From Halorussus vallis (GTDB taxonomy: Archaea; Halobacteriota; Halobacteria; Halobacteriales; Haladaptataceae): 64,000 nucleotides of DNA. The notes under the pieces are model-generated. The model worked only from the letters and a program-made list of their open reading frames with translations, had not been told where the DNA came from and did no database searches. Positions within the stretch are counted from its first letter, which is position 1. Each line of letters starts with the position of its first letter. The stretch spans positions 124,001-188,000 of the forward strand of contig NZ_CP100000.1 of NCBI RefSeq assembly GCF_024138165.1. The letters are read 5' to 3'. Positions 48,871-56,347 of this stretch are shown piece by piece. A program made the translations under genes and the position numbers.

Positions 48871-49869
48871 CTACTCGCCCGTGAGCGCCTCGCTCGCGGG
48901 TGCGAACGACACCGTCGAGCCGAGGCCCTTCTCCTCGGCCCGTTCGTAGAGCATGTGAGCGGCCGCCACCGTCTCGATGGCGGTGCCACCGCTGTCGAAC
49001 AGCGTGATTTCGTCGTCGGACTCCCGTCCGGGGGCGTTGCCCGCGACGACGTCGCCGAGTTCGGCGTGGACGTGGTCTTCGGTTATCGCGCCCGCTTCGA
49101 GCGCCGCGATGAACGACCCGGCGTCCTGCGCGACCCGCGCCCGGAGGTCGGGGACGTACTTCGCTCGCTCGACGGTGGTCGCGTCGAGTTCGCGCTTCTC
49201 GGGGTGGTACTGTCCCATTGCGGTGACGTGCGCGCCCGGCGCCAGCAGGTCGCCGTCGAAGACGGGGTCGCTCGCGGTCGTCGCCGTGACGACGATGTCG
49301 GCCTCCTCGACCGCGGCGGCGCTGGACGCGACCGCCGCGACCGAGGCGTCGAGGCGCTCGTTCATCTCGGCCGCGAAGTTCTCGCGGTTCTCCTTGGTCG
49401 GCGAGTAGACCCAGACGCTGTCGAGGTCCCGGACCGTCGCGGCCGCTCGGAGCTGTCCGCGAGCCTGCGAGCCGGTGCCGATGAGCGCCAGCGTCGCGGC
49501 GTCCTCGCGGGCCAGCGCGTCGACGCCGACCGCGCCCGCCGCGCCGGTCTTGAACGGGTTCATGCTCGCGCCGTCGATGAGCGCGAGGGGTTCGCCGCTC
49601 TCGGCGTCGTACAGCGGCGTCACGAACCAGGCGTCCTTCTCGCCGAAACCGGCGGCGTACATGTACCCGCCCATCGCGCCCGTCTCGGGCAGGATGGCGG
49701 TGTAGCCCGTGAGCATCCCGGGCGGGTCGGCGTTCGTGAGCTTCGTACGGGGTTCGGCGGGTGCGCCTTCGCCGCGCTGGCGGTAGCCGTCGCGGACGAC
49801 CTCGACGTACTCCGCCGGCGAGGCCAGTCCGGACACGTCGTCGCTGGTGAGGAATCGCGCGTCGGTCAT
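48871..49869 (-). CDS. Ornithine cyclodeaminase / alanine dehydrogenase family protein
   Basis: A 332-residue NAD(P)-dependent enzyme of the OCD/mu-crystallin family. It shows RTKLTNADPPGMLTGYTAIL (substrate-site Arg/Lys), GGYMYAAGFGEKDAWFVTPL, and the nucleotide motif LALIGTGSQARGQLRAAATV. DIVVTATTASDPVFDG and GSFIAALEAGAI follow, then ELGDVVAGNAPGRES and TLFDSGGTAIETVAA. Family members act as ornithine cyclodeaminase, archaeal alanine dehydrogenase or imine reductase; the substrate is not decided by sequence. The start at 49869 (MTDARFLTS) fits the family N-terminus. Confidence 0.87.
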   Translation of the reverse strand: MTDARFLTSDDVSGLASPAEYVEVVRDGYRQRGEGAPAEPRTKLTNADPPGMLTGYTAILPETGAMGGYMYAAGFGEKDAWFVTPLYDAESGEPLALIDGASMNPFKTGAAGAVGVDALAREDAATLALIGTGSQARGQLRAAATVRDLDSVWVYSPTKENRENFAAEMNERLDASVAAVASSAAAVEEADIVVTATTASDPVFDGDLLAPGAHVTAMGQYHPEKRELDATTVERAKYVPDLRARVAQDAGSFIAALEAGAITEDHVHAELGDVVAGNAPGRESDDEITLFDSGGTAIETVAAAHMLYERAEEKGLGSTVSFAPASEALTGE

Positions 49870-50041
49870 GCGCGTGACAACGAAGTCCAGCCCCAAAAGC
49901 CCAGCCCCGATCCTGGCGAGGCGACGGAACGTCGGCCGACGACCCGGCGGTCCCGATCGCGGAACACTGCAGCAGGAGGGGACGAGAATCGGGAGCGAAA
50001 ACGCAGAAGAGAGGCGGAGAGCCGTCGTATCAGAAGGGCGT

Positions 50042-50266
50042 TCAGTCGGCCGCTTCGAAGGAAGGAGAGTCGACAGCCTCGGTCGTAGACTGGGTATCCT
50101 CGACCGGACTGTTGACGAACAGGGCGTGGCCGATGAGCGCGACGGGAACGGCGGCGGCCAGCGGGACGGCCGACGTGATGGAGAACCCGGCGACGCTCAG
50201 CACGGCGGTTGCACCTATCAGTGAAAGCGGAATGAGTCCGAGGATGAGGTCGTAGTACCCAGTCAT
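50042..50266 (-). CDS. Small two-helix membrane protein
   Basis: A 74-residue protein. Two helices (about 5-27 and 31-52; DLILGLIPLSLIGATAVLSV, VPLAAAVPVALIGHALFV) are followed by an acidic Ser/Thr-rich tail. TATATA at 50294-50299 lies about 30 bp upstream of the ATG, supporting the start and a leaderless mRNA. Small membrane proteins of this form are common in haloarchaea; function unknown. Confidence 0.7.
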   Translation of the reverse strand: MTGYYDLILGLIPLSLIGATAVLSVAGFSITSAVPLAAAVPVALIGHALFVNSPVEDTQSTTEAVDSPSFEAAD

Positions 50267-50682
50267 AATCCATTACAATCTATGCGGCGTGGGTATATAG
50301 TTCTTTCTCATAGTTGAAGGAGCCGATATCGATAGGCGTGTTCTATGAACGTAGTTACATCCCCATAACTTATGAGAACCCAATGGATATACATCCGCAG
50401 TTCTCAGGGGTGAAAGGAGCCTGTACGGGCGGCTCAGCGCGGTTTCCGATATTCACGTCGGTAATCCCGATTCTCGTCTGACGGGCGGCGAGTCGGCACG
50501 TCCGTTGATTTCGACACGACCGAACGACAGGCGTTAGAGCGAATGGCGAATCGGCGGTCGTGGTGGGTCGTCGCCGCCGCGACCGCGCGGTCGCGCTCGT
50601 GCCGTCAGGTTCGCACCGTCGTGCTCGACGCCCCGTCCATGTACGCAGCACGCTTATACCGAGAGCGTGTCAAGGTACGACT
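50267..50682. promoter_or_regulatory. 416-bp AT-rich divergent region
   Basis: The first 140 bp are AT-rich. They hold the TATA box of the minus-strand gene (50294-50299), the palindrome GTTC-TAT-GAAC (about 50340-50350), and oppositely oriented copies of GTTCTNNCTCATA-like text (GTTCTTTCTCATA near 50300 and TATGAGAAC near 50370). The rest is GC-rich with no gene. A plus-strand TATA-like CTTATA at about 50653 serves the SdpI gene at 50683. Confidence 0.4.
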
Positions 50683-51324
50683 ATGTCCCTCCGACGCAGC
50701 TACGCGGTCGGTATCGCGCTGGTGGCGCTCGCGGCGGCCGCCAGCGCCCTCGCCGCCTCCGAGATGCCCGCCCGAATGGTGACGACCTGGAACGGCGCCG
50801 GCGAGGCGACCGGCACGACCTCCCGGACCGTCGGCCTCGTCGCCGCCCCCGCGCTGTCGGCGCTGGTGCTCGTGCTGTTCGCGTTCCTGCCGAGAATCGA
50901 CCCGCTCGGCGAGAACGTCCGGCGGTTCCGCCGCCAGTACGACACCTTCGTCGCGCTGTTCGTCGGCTTCCTCGTCTACCTCCACCTGCTGGTGCTGGCC
51001 TGGAACGCGGGCTACCGCTTCGAGATGGTTCAGGCGCTCGCGCCCGCGGTCGGGGTGCTGTTCTACTACGTCGGCGTGGTGGTCGAACACGCCGAGCAGA
51101 ACTGGTTCGTCGGCGTCCGCACGCCGTGGACCCTCTCGAACGAGGAGGTCTGGAAGCGGACCCACCGGCGGGTCGGCCCGCTGTTCAAACTCGCGGGGCT
51201 GGTCGCCGCGCTGGGGGCGCTGGTCCCGGCGTACGCCGAGTTCCTCATCGCCGCGCCCGCCGCCGCCATCGCGATTTACTCGTTCGTCTACTCGTTCGTC
51301 GAGTACCGGCGCGTGACCGCCTGA
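50683..51324 (+). CDS. SdpI/DUF1648-type membrane protein
   Basis: A 213-residue protein. The N-terminal DUF1648 part has the hallmark SEMPARMVTTWNGAGEATG (helix followed by P-x-H-W-like text). Five more helices and the SdpI block NWFVGVRTPWTLSNEEVWKRTHRR (signature R-T-P-W-T-L-N-E-W--T) follow. Bacillus SdpI is an immunity/receptor protein; archaeal relatives have unknown roles. It is transcribed alone, with a TATA-like CTTATA about 27 bp upstream of the ATG. Confidence 0.87.
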   Translation: MSLRRSYAVGIALVALAAAASALAASEMPARMVTTWNGAGEATGTTSRTVGLVAAPALSALVLVLFAFLPRIDPLGENVRRFRRQYDTFVALFVGFLVYLHLLVLAWNAGYRFEMVQALAPAVGVLFYYVGVVVEHAEQNWFVGVRTPWTLSNEEVWKRTHRRVGPLFKLAGLVAALGALVPAYAEFLIAAPAAAIAIYSFVYSFVEYRRVTA

Positions 51325-51335
51325 AAACCGTCGAG

Positions 51336-51752
51336 CTACCGGACCGCCGAAACCGCGACGCGCCACGCGACGAGGCTGACGACGCCGATGCCCGTCACGA
51401 CGAGCGCGAACGTCCACGGCGACTCGCCGTGGAACAGCGAGGTAGCGCGCAAGGCGAGTCCGATCGCGGCGGCCCCGACCCAGGCCCCGGCCGCGCGCAC
51501 GGCCGCAACCCGGGACGACCGCATCGCGCCGGGCGCGTACGCGCCGACCGCCAGCGAGGCGACGACCCATCCGAGGAGGAACGGCGCGACGGTGTCGGCG
51601 ACGACCAACGGCTGGGTCACCGGGTTCACGCCGTGGCGGAGTTCGCCGACGGTCAGGAACGCCAGGATGACCAGCAGGTCGCCCACGGCGAGCAGTCCCG
51701 CGTCCGGCGAGCGCTCGAACCGAGAGCCGAGGAACCCTTCGGCGTTGCTCAT
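51336..51752 (-). CDS. DUF3054 membrane protein
   Basis: About 138 residues. Four helices begin with GLLAVGDLLVILAFLTVGEL then RHGVNPVTQP, a pattern I associate with DUF3054 of actinobacteria and haloarchaea. It continues APFLLGWVVASLAVGAYAPG and ends with WRVAVSAVR. An upstream ATG (51779) would add nine residues. It is convergent with the SdpI gene. Function unknown. Confidence 0.75.
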   Translation of the reverse strand: MSNAEGFLGSRFERSPDAGLLAVGDLLVILAFLTVGELRHGVNPVTQPLVVADTVAPFLLGWVVASLAVGAYAPGAMRSSRVAAVRAAGAWVGAAAIGLALRATSLFHGESPWTFALVVTGIGVVSLVAWRVAVSAVR

Positions 51753-51826
51753 GATTTCCGATTGGAACCCGGCCGTCATGAGTGGCGCGGTCCGTCGCGG
51801 GTGAGCGAGTCCGTCGCGAGTGTCCC

Positions 51827-51860
51827 GGCGTGCGACCGCGCCGGGGCGCGGTCGCACGCC
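51827..51860. terminator. 16-bp-stem hairpin after the methyltransferase gene
   Basis: The arm GGCGTGCGACCGCGCC, a GG loop and a perfect complement lie 33 bp beyond the stop (51893) of the minus-strand methyltransferase, with an AAAATTTT run between stop and hairpin. It is likely a 3'-end structure. Confidence 0.55.
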
Positions 51861-51892
51861 AGAAAATTTGCCGTCGAATCGCCGGCGGGCAC

Positions 51893-52474
51893 TCACTCGC
51901 TCGGGACGCGTCCGACCGCGGTGTACCCCGACCCCGACCCGCGGACGAAGCCCTCCAGTCCGGCATCGGTGAGCATCCCGAGAATCTCCTCGCGCGAGAA
52001 GAAGGTGGAGTCGAAGCCGAAGAGGCGCTCGCCGGCCTGTGCGAACCGACCGGCGAGTCCGGTCGGGTCGAAGTCCCGAATCACGAGGACGCCGCCCGGG
52101 CGGAGGACGCGGGCCGCCTCCGCTATCGCACCCGCGGGGTCGCCGAAGTGGTGGAGTGCGTCCACGACCAGTACCGCGTCGGTCGACCCGTCCCCGAACG
52201 GCAGGGTCGCGGCGTCGGCCCGGACCGCCTCGTAGCCCTTTCGGCGAGCCTCGCGGGTCATCCCCTCGGCGGCGTCGACGACCACGCGGTCGGCCCCCTC
52301 GACCGCGCTCGCGCCGCGGCCCGCGCCCCCGCCCACGTCGAACACGCGTTCGACGTCGCGCTCGGCGAGGTCGAGTCCGGCCCGTAGCTCCGCGGCGTCC
52401 GGTCCCGGCCCGAGCAGGCCGTAGACGCGAGCGATTCGGTCGAAGAACGCGGTGTCGCCGACGCTCTGGCTCAT
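51893..52474 (-). CDS. Class I SAM-dependent methyltransferase
   Basis: A 193-residue UbiE/COQ5-like methyltransferase. Motif I is VERVFDVGGGAGRGASAV, followed by VVVDAAEGMTREARRKGYE, then ADAATLPFGDGSTDAVLVV and DALHHFGDPAGAIAEAARVL, and RPGGVLVIRDFDPTG. It starts MSQSVGDTAFFDRIA; an upstream frame to 52549 is not needed. The substrate is unknown. It is divergent from the GNAT gene by about 83 bp. Confidence 0.85.
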   Translation of the reverse strand: MSQSVGDTAFFDRIARVYGLLGPGPDAAELRAGLDLAERDVERVFDVGGGAGRGASAVEGADRVVVDAAEGMTREARRKGYEAVRADAATLPFGDGSTDAVLVVDALHHFGDPAGAIAEAARVLRPGGVLVIRDFDPTGLAGRFAQAGERLFGFDSTFFSREEILGMLTDAGLEGFVRGSGSGYTAVGRVPSE

Positions 52475-52557
52475 GGGGGATTCGACGGTTCGAAGGCCCA
52501 AAAAGCCGGCCGCGTATCGGGCGAAGGACAGTTGTCGGGCCGGTCCCAAGCGGACTC

Positions 52558-53202
52558 ATGGAGTTCGAACTCCTCGGCTGGCCCGAGGACGGCCCCCAAC
52601 TCAGACTCGACCACCGCGAGTTCAGCTACGCCGGGAAGTTCGTGATGTCCAACACGGGGAAGGCGGTCGTGCGGGAATCCGAAGCGACGTCCGGAGGCGG
52701 AGCGCCGGAAGACGCGACCGAGTCACCGGAGGCGGATTCGCCGCACGGTGAATCCGCCTCCGGCGAAGACGGCGAAACCCCCGACTACGCCGACGACGTC
52801 GTCGCCGCCGTCGCGTTCAACGAGGACCGCACGGACCCGGCGACGGCGTGGCTCCGGTACGTGACCGTTCGGACCGGCCGCCGCGGCGACGGCATCGGCG
52901 CGCGACTCACGGCCTTCGCGGCCGACCGCCTCGAATCGACGGGGTACGACCGGGTGAAGATCGCGGTCAACAACCCCTTCGCCTACCGGGCGCTCCACAA
53001 GGCCGGGTTCGGCTACACCGGCGAGGAAACCGGCCTCGCGGAACTGGTGCTCGCCCGCCCCGGAGACCGCTCGCCCGAACGCTACCGGGCCGGCCTCGAC
53101 GCCTACCGCGAGCGCGACGACCTCGCGCCGGAGGAGCGGTCGTTCCTGGACGAGCAGTCGGGTGCGGGACCGCCCGAACGAATCGACCCGCCGTCGGGGT
53201 GA
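52558..53202 (+). CDS. GNAT-family N-acetyltransferase with hydrophilic insert
   Basis: A 214-residue protein. The acetyl-CoA site is YVTVRTGRRGDGIGARLTAF (R-x-x-G-x-G/A type), then VKIAVNNPFAYRALHKAGFG, typical of GNAT motifs A and B. Residues about 42-78 form a Glu/Ser/Asp/Gly-rich insertion between strands SNTGKAVVRE and VAAVAFN; its DNA holds a 14-bp-arm palindrome (52726-52763). A short acidic/basic tail follows. The substrate is unknown. Confidence 0.82.
   Translation: MEFELLGWPEDGPQLRLDHREFSYAGKFVMSNTGKAVVRESEATSGGGAPEDATESPEADSPHGESASGEDGETPDYADDVVAAVAFNEDRTDPATAWLRYVTVRTGRRGDGIGARLTAFAADRLESTGYDRVKIAVNNPFAYRALHKAGFGYTGEETGLAELVLARPGDRSPERYRAGLDAYRERDDLAPEERSFLDEQSGAGPPERIDPPSG
52726..52763. 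repeat. Intragenic palindrome in the GNAT gene
   Basis: The arms CCGGAGGCGGATTC and GAATCCGCCTCCGG are perfect; the 10-base loop can extend pairing by a further CCG/CGG. It lies in frame in the disordered insert (coding PEADSPHGESASG). Confidence 0.7.
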
Positions 53203-53279
53203 CCGATTCCCGGAGGCGGGGCGGCCACCGCGGTTAAGCGAGGCGGCGTCGAACCCGTATCGGATTGGGGGTTCGGGGA

Positions 53280-54794
53280 ATGAGCGAACGAGAATCACCG
53301 GAGGGCCAACACGAATCGATCTGGACGGACACGACGCCGCGGACCGACTACCCGGCGCTCGACGGCGACCTGGCGGTGGACACCGCGATAGTCGGCGGCG
53401 GCATCGTCGGCGTGACCGCGGCGCTCCACTGCAAGGAGGCCGGCCGAGACGTGGTGCTCGTCGAGTCGGACCGAATCGTCGAGGGCGTCACCGGCAAGAC
53501 GACGGCGAAGCTCACCGCCCAGCACGCGATGAAGTACCACCAGTTGGTCGAGAACTTCGGGACCGAACCGGCCCGGCGGTACGCCGCCGCCAATGCCGCC
53601 GCCATCGAGGAGGTCGCCTCGCGGGTCGAGGAACACGACATCGACTGCGACTTCGGCCGGACGCCGGCGTACACCTACGTGCCCGACCGCCGGAAGATGA
53701 AGCGCGAGGCCTCGGCCGCGAAGTCGGTCGGCCTGCCGGCGTCGTTCGAGGCCGACGCACCGTACCCCGCCGACGACACCGGCGCGGTCAAGTTCGAAGA
53801 CCAGGCCCGGTTCCACCCGCGGAAGTACCTCCTCGACCTCGCCGACGAGATTCCCGGCGACGGCTCGCACGTCTTCGAGGAGACGAAGGCGAACGACATC
53901 GAGGACGGGACGCCCTGTCGGGTCGAAACCGACCGCGGCACGGTGACCGCCGAGAACGTCGTCGTCGCCACCCACTTCCCCATTCAGGACCCGGCGTTCT
54001 ACTTCGCCCGGATGTACCCCAAGCGGTCGTACGTCCTCGCGGTCGAACTCGCCGACGAACCGCCGGAGGGGATGTTCTACCGGAACGAGTCGCCGTACTT
54101 CTCGGTGCGGCCGCACCCGCTGGGTCCCGACGGAATGACGCTCGTCGGCGGGCAGAACCACAAGACCGGACAGGGCGGTAGCACGGCCGACCGCTACCGG
54201 AAACTCGAACGGCAGGCCCGCGGGCACTTCGACGTGGAGTCGGTCGAGTACCGGTGGTCGACCCAGGACTACACGTCGGCCGACCAGGTCCCGTTCGTCG
54301 GGAAACTCGGCCCCGGCGCCGAACACGTCTACGGCGCGACCGGGTTCGGCGGGTGGGGGATGACCAACGGAATCGCGGCCGGGATGATGCTGGCCGACAT
54401 GGTCCAAGGGAAGTCGAACCCGTGGGCCGACGTGTTCGACCCCGAGCGCGTGACGCCGAAGGCCTCCGGGAAGAAGTTCCTCAAGGAGAACGTCAACGTC
54501 GGCAAGGAGTTCACGAAGGACTGGGCGGAGGCGCTGCTGGCCGAGGAGGGCCACACCATCGCGCCCGGCGAGGGGATGGTCGTCCGACGAGGCGGCAAAC
54601 CGCTGGCGGTGTCCCGGGGCGACGACGGCGAGATTCACGCCGTCTCGGCGGTCTGCACCCACATGGACTGCATCGTCCACTGGAACGACGGCGAGCGGTC
54701 GTGGGACTGCCCGTGTCACGGCTCGCGGTTTTCGATGGACGGCGAGGTGCTGGACGGCCCGGCGGTCGAGAACCTGCCGAAGCGCGGCGAGTGA
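53280..54794 (+). CDS. FAD-dependent oxidoreductase with C-terminal Rieske domain
   Basis: 504 residues. The N-terminal DAO-type flavoprotein has VDTAIVGGGIVGVTAALHCK and GKTTAKLTAQHAMKYHQLV, plus the C-terminal FAD motif YGATGFGGWGMTNGIAAGMM. The Rieske [2Fe-2S] domain (about 410-504) has CTHMDCIVHW, then CPCHGSRFSMDG, giving the Cys-x-His and Cys-x-x-His ligands. The same fusion occurs in bacteria and archaea, where it probably oxidises an amine or amino acid and passes electrons to the Rieske centre. The start at 53280 (MSERESPEGQ) is preferred over GTG 53265. Confidence 0.87.
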   Translation: MSERESPEGQHESIWTDTTPRTDYPALDGDLAVDTAIVGGGIVGVTAALHCKEAGRDVVLVESDRIVEGVTGKTTAKLTAQHAMKYHQLVENFGTEPARRYAAANAAAIEEVASRVEEHDIDCDFGRTPAYTYVPDRRKMKREASAAKSVGLPASFEADAPYPADDTGAVKFEDQARFHPRKYLLDLADEIPGDGSHVFEETKANDIEDGTPCRVETDRGTVTAENVVVATHFPIQDPAFYFARMYPKRSYVLAVELADEPPEGMFYRNESPYFSVRPHPLGPDGMTLVGGQNHKTGQGGSTADRYRKLERQARGHFDVESVEYRWSTQDYTSADQVPFVGKLGPGAEHVYGATGFGGWGMTNGIAAGMMLADMVQGKSNPWADVFDPERVTPKASGKKFLKENVNVGKEFTKDWAEALLAEEGHTIAPGEGMVVRRGGKPLAVSRGDDGEIHAVSAVCTHMDCIVHWNDGERSWDCPCHGSRFSMDGEVLDGPAVENLPKRGE

Positions 54795-55027
54795 AACTCG
54801 AATCTTCACAGTCCGCGGTCGGCGCGCGCTGGCGTGACCCGGCGGTCACGCGAGCGAACGCGAGGCGGCGAAGCCGCCTCGGAATAGCGAACGGCGGAGC
54901 CGTGAGCGACGCGAGGGTGACCTCGGAAGATGCGGTTTGTCTTCCGGCGGTTTCGGGTCGCGCCCTCATGCGCGAGGGACGAGGACCGCAGTCGGTTGGG
55001 GAGGGTGTGGCGCTGTGCTGTCACGGG
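54795..55027. other. Hairpin-rich intergenic stretch before element A
   Basis: No gene was found. It contains the hairpins GCGTGACC-CGGC-GGTCACGC (about 54832-54851) and CGAGGCGGC-GAA-GCCGCCTCG (about 54860-54880), then GCGAACGGCGGAGCCG-like text. Together with element A it makes a 529-bp gene-free gap between the Rieske enzyme and fen1. Confidence 0.45.
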
Positions 55028-55183
55028 GGTGGACTGAAAGGGGCCGCCCGCTCGCGCCCGGAGGGCGTGGTCGCTTCCGACGGGCCACTATTCGACGCTC
55101 GCCGATGGCGAGCGTCGAATATCCCGCGGAACGACCGCGAGCGGGCGGGGGCTTTCGAAGCGGTCCCGTTTTTCGAGGCGGTC
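55028..55183 (+). repeat. Dispersed structured element, copy A
   Basis: It begins GGTGGACTGAAAGGGGCCG; the core is 55036-55156. Pairings: GAAAG/CTTTC, then CCGCCCGCTCGCG/CGCGAGCGGGCGG across a GGG:GGG internal loop, then GGTCGCTTCC/GGAACGACC, and a tip hairpin TTCGACGCTCGCC-GAT-GGCGAGCGTCGAA followed by the conserved TATC. The tail TTTCGAGGCGGTCACG repeats the end motif. Stem sequences differ from copies B and C but still pair. Confidence 0.78.
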
Positions 55184-55323
55184 ACGTTAGTAGATTCGTG
55201 GGGAGAACCAGAGTTTCCGTCCTCCTTCGGGGCATCTCCATCTATCGTATCCCCTTCGATACTCTAGCACGGACGCGAAAGCAGTAGCTTTCAAACCCTC
55301 GGAACGCCTACGCCCCGACAGTA

Positions 55324-56307
55324 ATGGGAAACGCCGACCTACGCCAACTCGCGGTCATCTCGGAGGTCCCCTTCGAGGAACTCGACGGGACCACCGTCGC
55401 CGTCGACGCCCACAACTGGCTCTACAAGTACCTCACGACCACGGTCAAGTGGACGAAGGACGCCGCCTACACCACCGACGACGGCACCGAGGTCGCCAAC
55501 CTCGTCGGGGTCGTCCAGGGGTTGCCGAAGTTCTTCGAGAACGACCTCACGCCGGTGTTCGTCTTCGACGGCGCGGTCACCGACCACAAGTCGGCGGAGA
55601 TCGAACAGCGCCGCGAGGAGCGAAAGAAGCGCGAGGAGCAACTGGAGGAGGCCCGCGAGGAGGGTGACGCCATCGAAATCGCTCGCCTCGAAGCCCACAC
55701 CCAGCGGCTCACCGACACGATTCAGGAGACCACCCGCGAACTGTTCGACCTGCTGGACGTGCCCTACATCGAGGCCCCCGCCGAGGGCGAGGCCCAGGCC
55801 GCCCACATGAACCGGACCGGCGCGGTGGACTACTGCGGGACCGAGGACTACGACGCGCTGTTGCTGGGCGCGCCCTGCACCCTGCGACAGCTAACCAGCA
55901 AGGGTGACCCCGAACTGATGGATTTCGAGGCGACGCTCGAGAAACACGACGTGACCTGGGAGCAGTTGGTCGACGTGGCCATCCTCTGTGGCACCGACTT
56001 CAACCCCGGTATCTCCGGCATCGGGCCGAAGACCGCGCTGAAGCTGGTCAAAGAGCACGGCGACATCTGGGCCGTCCTCGAAGCCGAGGGCGAGAGCGTC
56101 GAGAAGGACCTCGACGTGATTCGGGAACTGTTCTTGAACCCGACCGTCAGCGACGACTACGAGTTCGACGCCGCGATGGACCCCGACGTGGCCGCGGCCC
56201 GCGAGTACGTCGTCGAGGAGTGGGGCGTCCACGCGGACGAGGTCGAGCGCGGCTTCGAGCGCATCGAGGAGTCGGTCGTTCAGACCGGCCTCGACCAGTG
56301 GACCTGA
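55324..56307 (+). CDS. fen1: Flap endonuclease 1
   Basis: A 327-residue FEN1 that removes 5' flaps during Okazaki-fragment maturation and repair. The N-terminal nuclease domain has [13 protein letters not shown] (first Asp) and [12 protein letters not shown] (second Asp). The internal nuclease domain has [15 protein letters not shown] and [12 protein letters not shown], and [26 protein letters not shown] gives the metal ligands and the H3TH DNA-binding motif. The C-terminus LDQWT resembles the start of a PCNA-binding (Q-x-x-x-W/F) motif, but it is short. Length is normal. It lies downstream of structured element A. Confidence 0.95.
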   Translation: MGNADLRQLAVISEVPFEELDGTTVAVDAHNWLYKYLTTTVKWTKDAAYTTDDGTEVANLVGVVQGLPKFFENDLTPVFVFDGAVTDHKSAEIEQRREERKKREEQLEEAREEGDAIEIARLEAHTQRLTDTIQETTRELFDLLDVPYIEAPAEGEAQAAHMNRTGAVDYCGTEDYDALLLGAPCTLRQLTSKGDPELMDFEATLEKHDVTWEQLVDVAILCGTDFNPGISGIGPKTALKLVKEHGDIWAVLEAEGESVEKDLDVIRELFLNPTVSDDYEFDAAMDPDVAAAREYVVEEWGVHADEVERGFERIEESVVQTGLDQWT

Positions 56308-56347
56308 GAGCCGAACGAAGCGAAAAGGGACCGCGGCGATTCCGTTT

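Noticed and set aside
55028-55050. Similarity of GGTGGGACTGAAAG (elements A-C) to the 3' half of haloarchaeal CRISPR repeats, or to a CRISPR-resembling antitoxin RNA
   Set aside because: Each copy is single, with no spacer-repeat spacing, and no cas gene is in the window. The rest of the element is a long nested fold that CRISPR repeats lack. A chance or distant resemblance cannot be excluded without a search.
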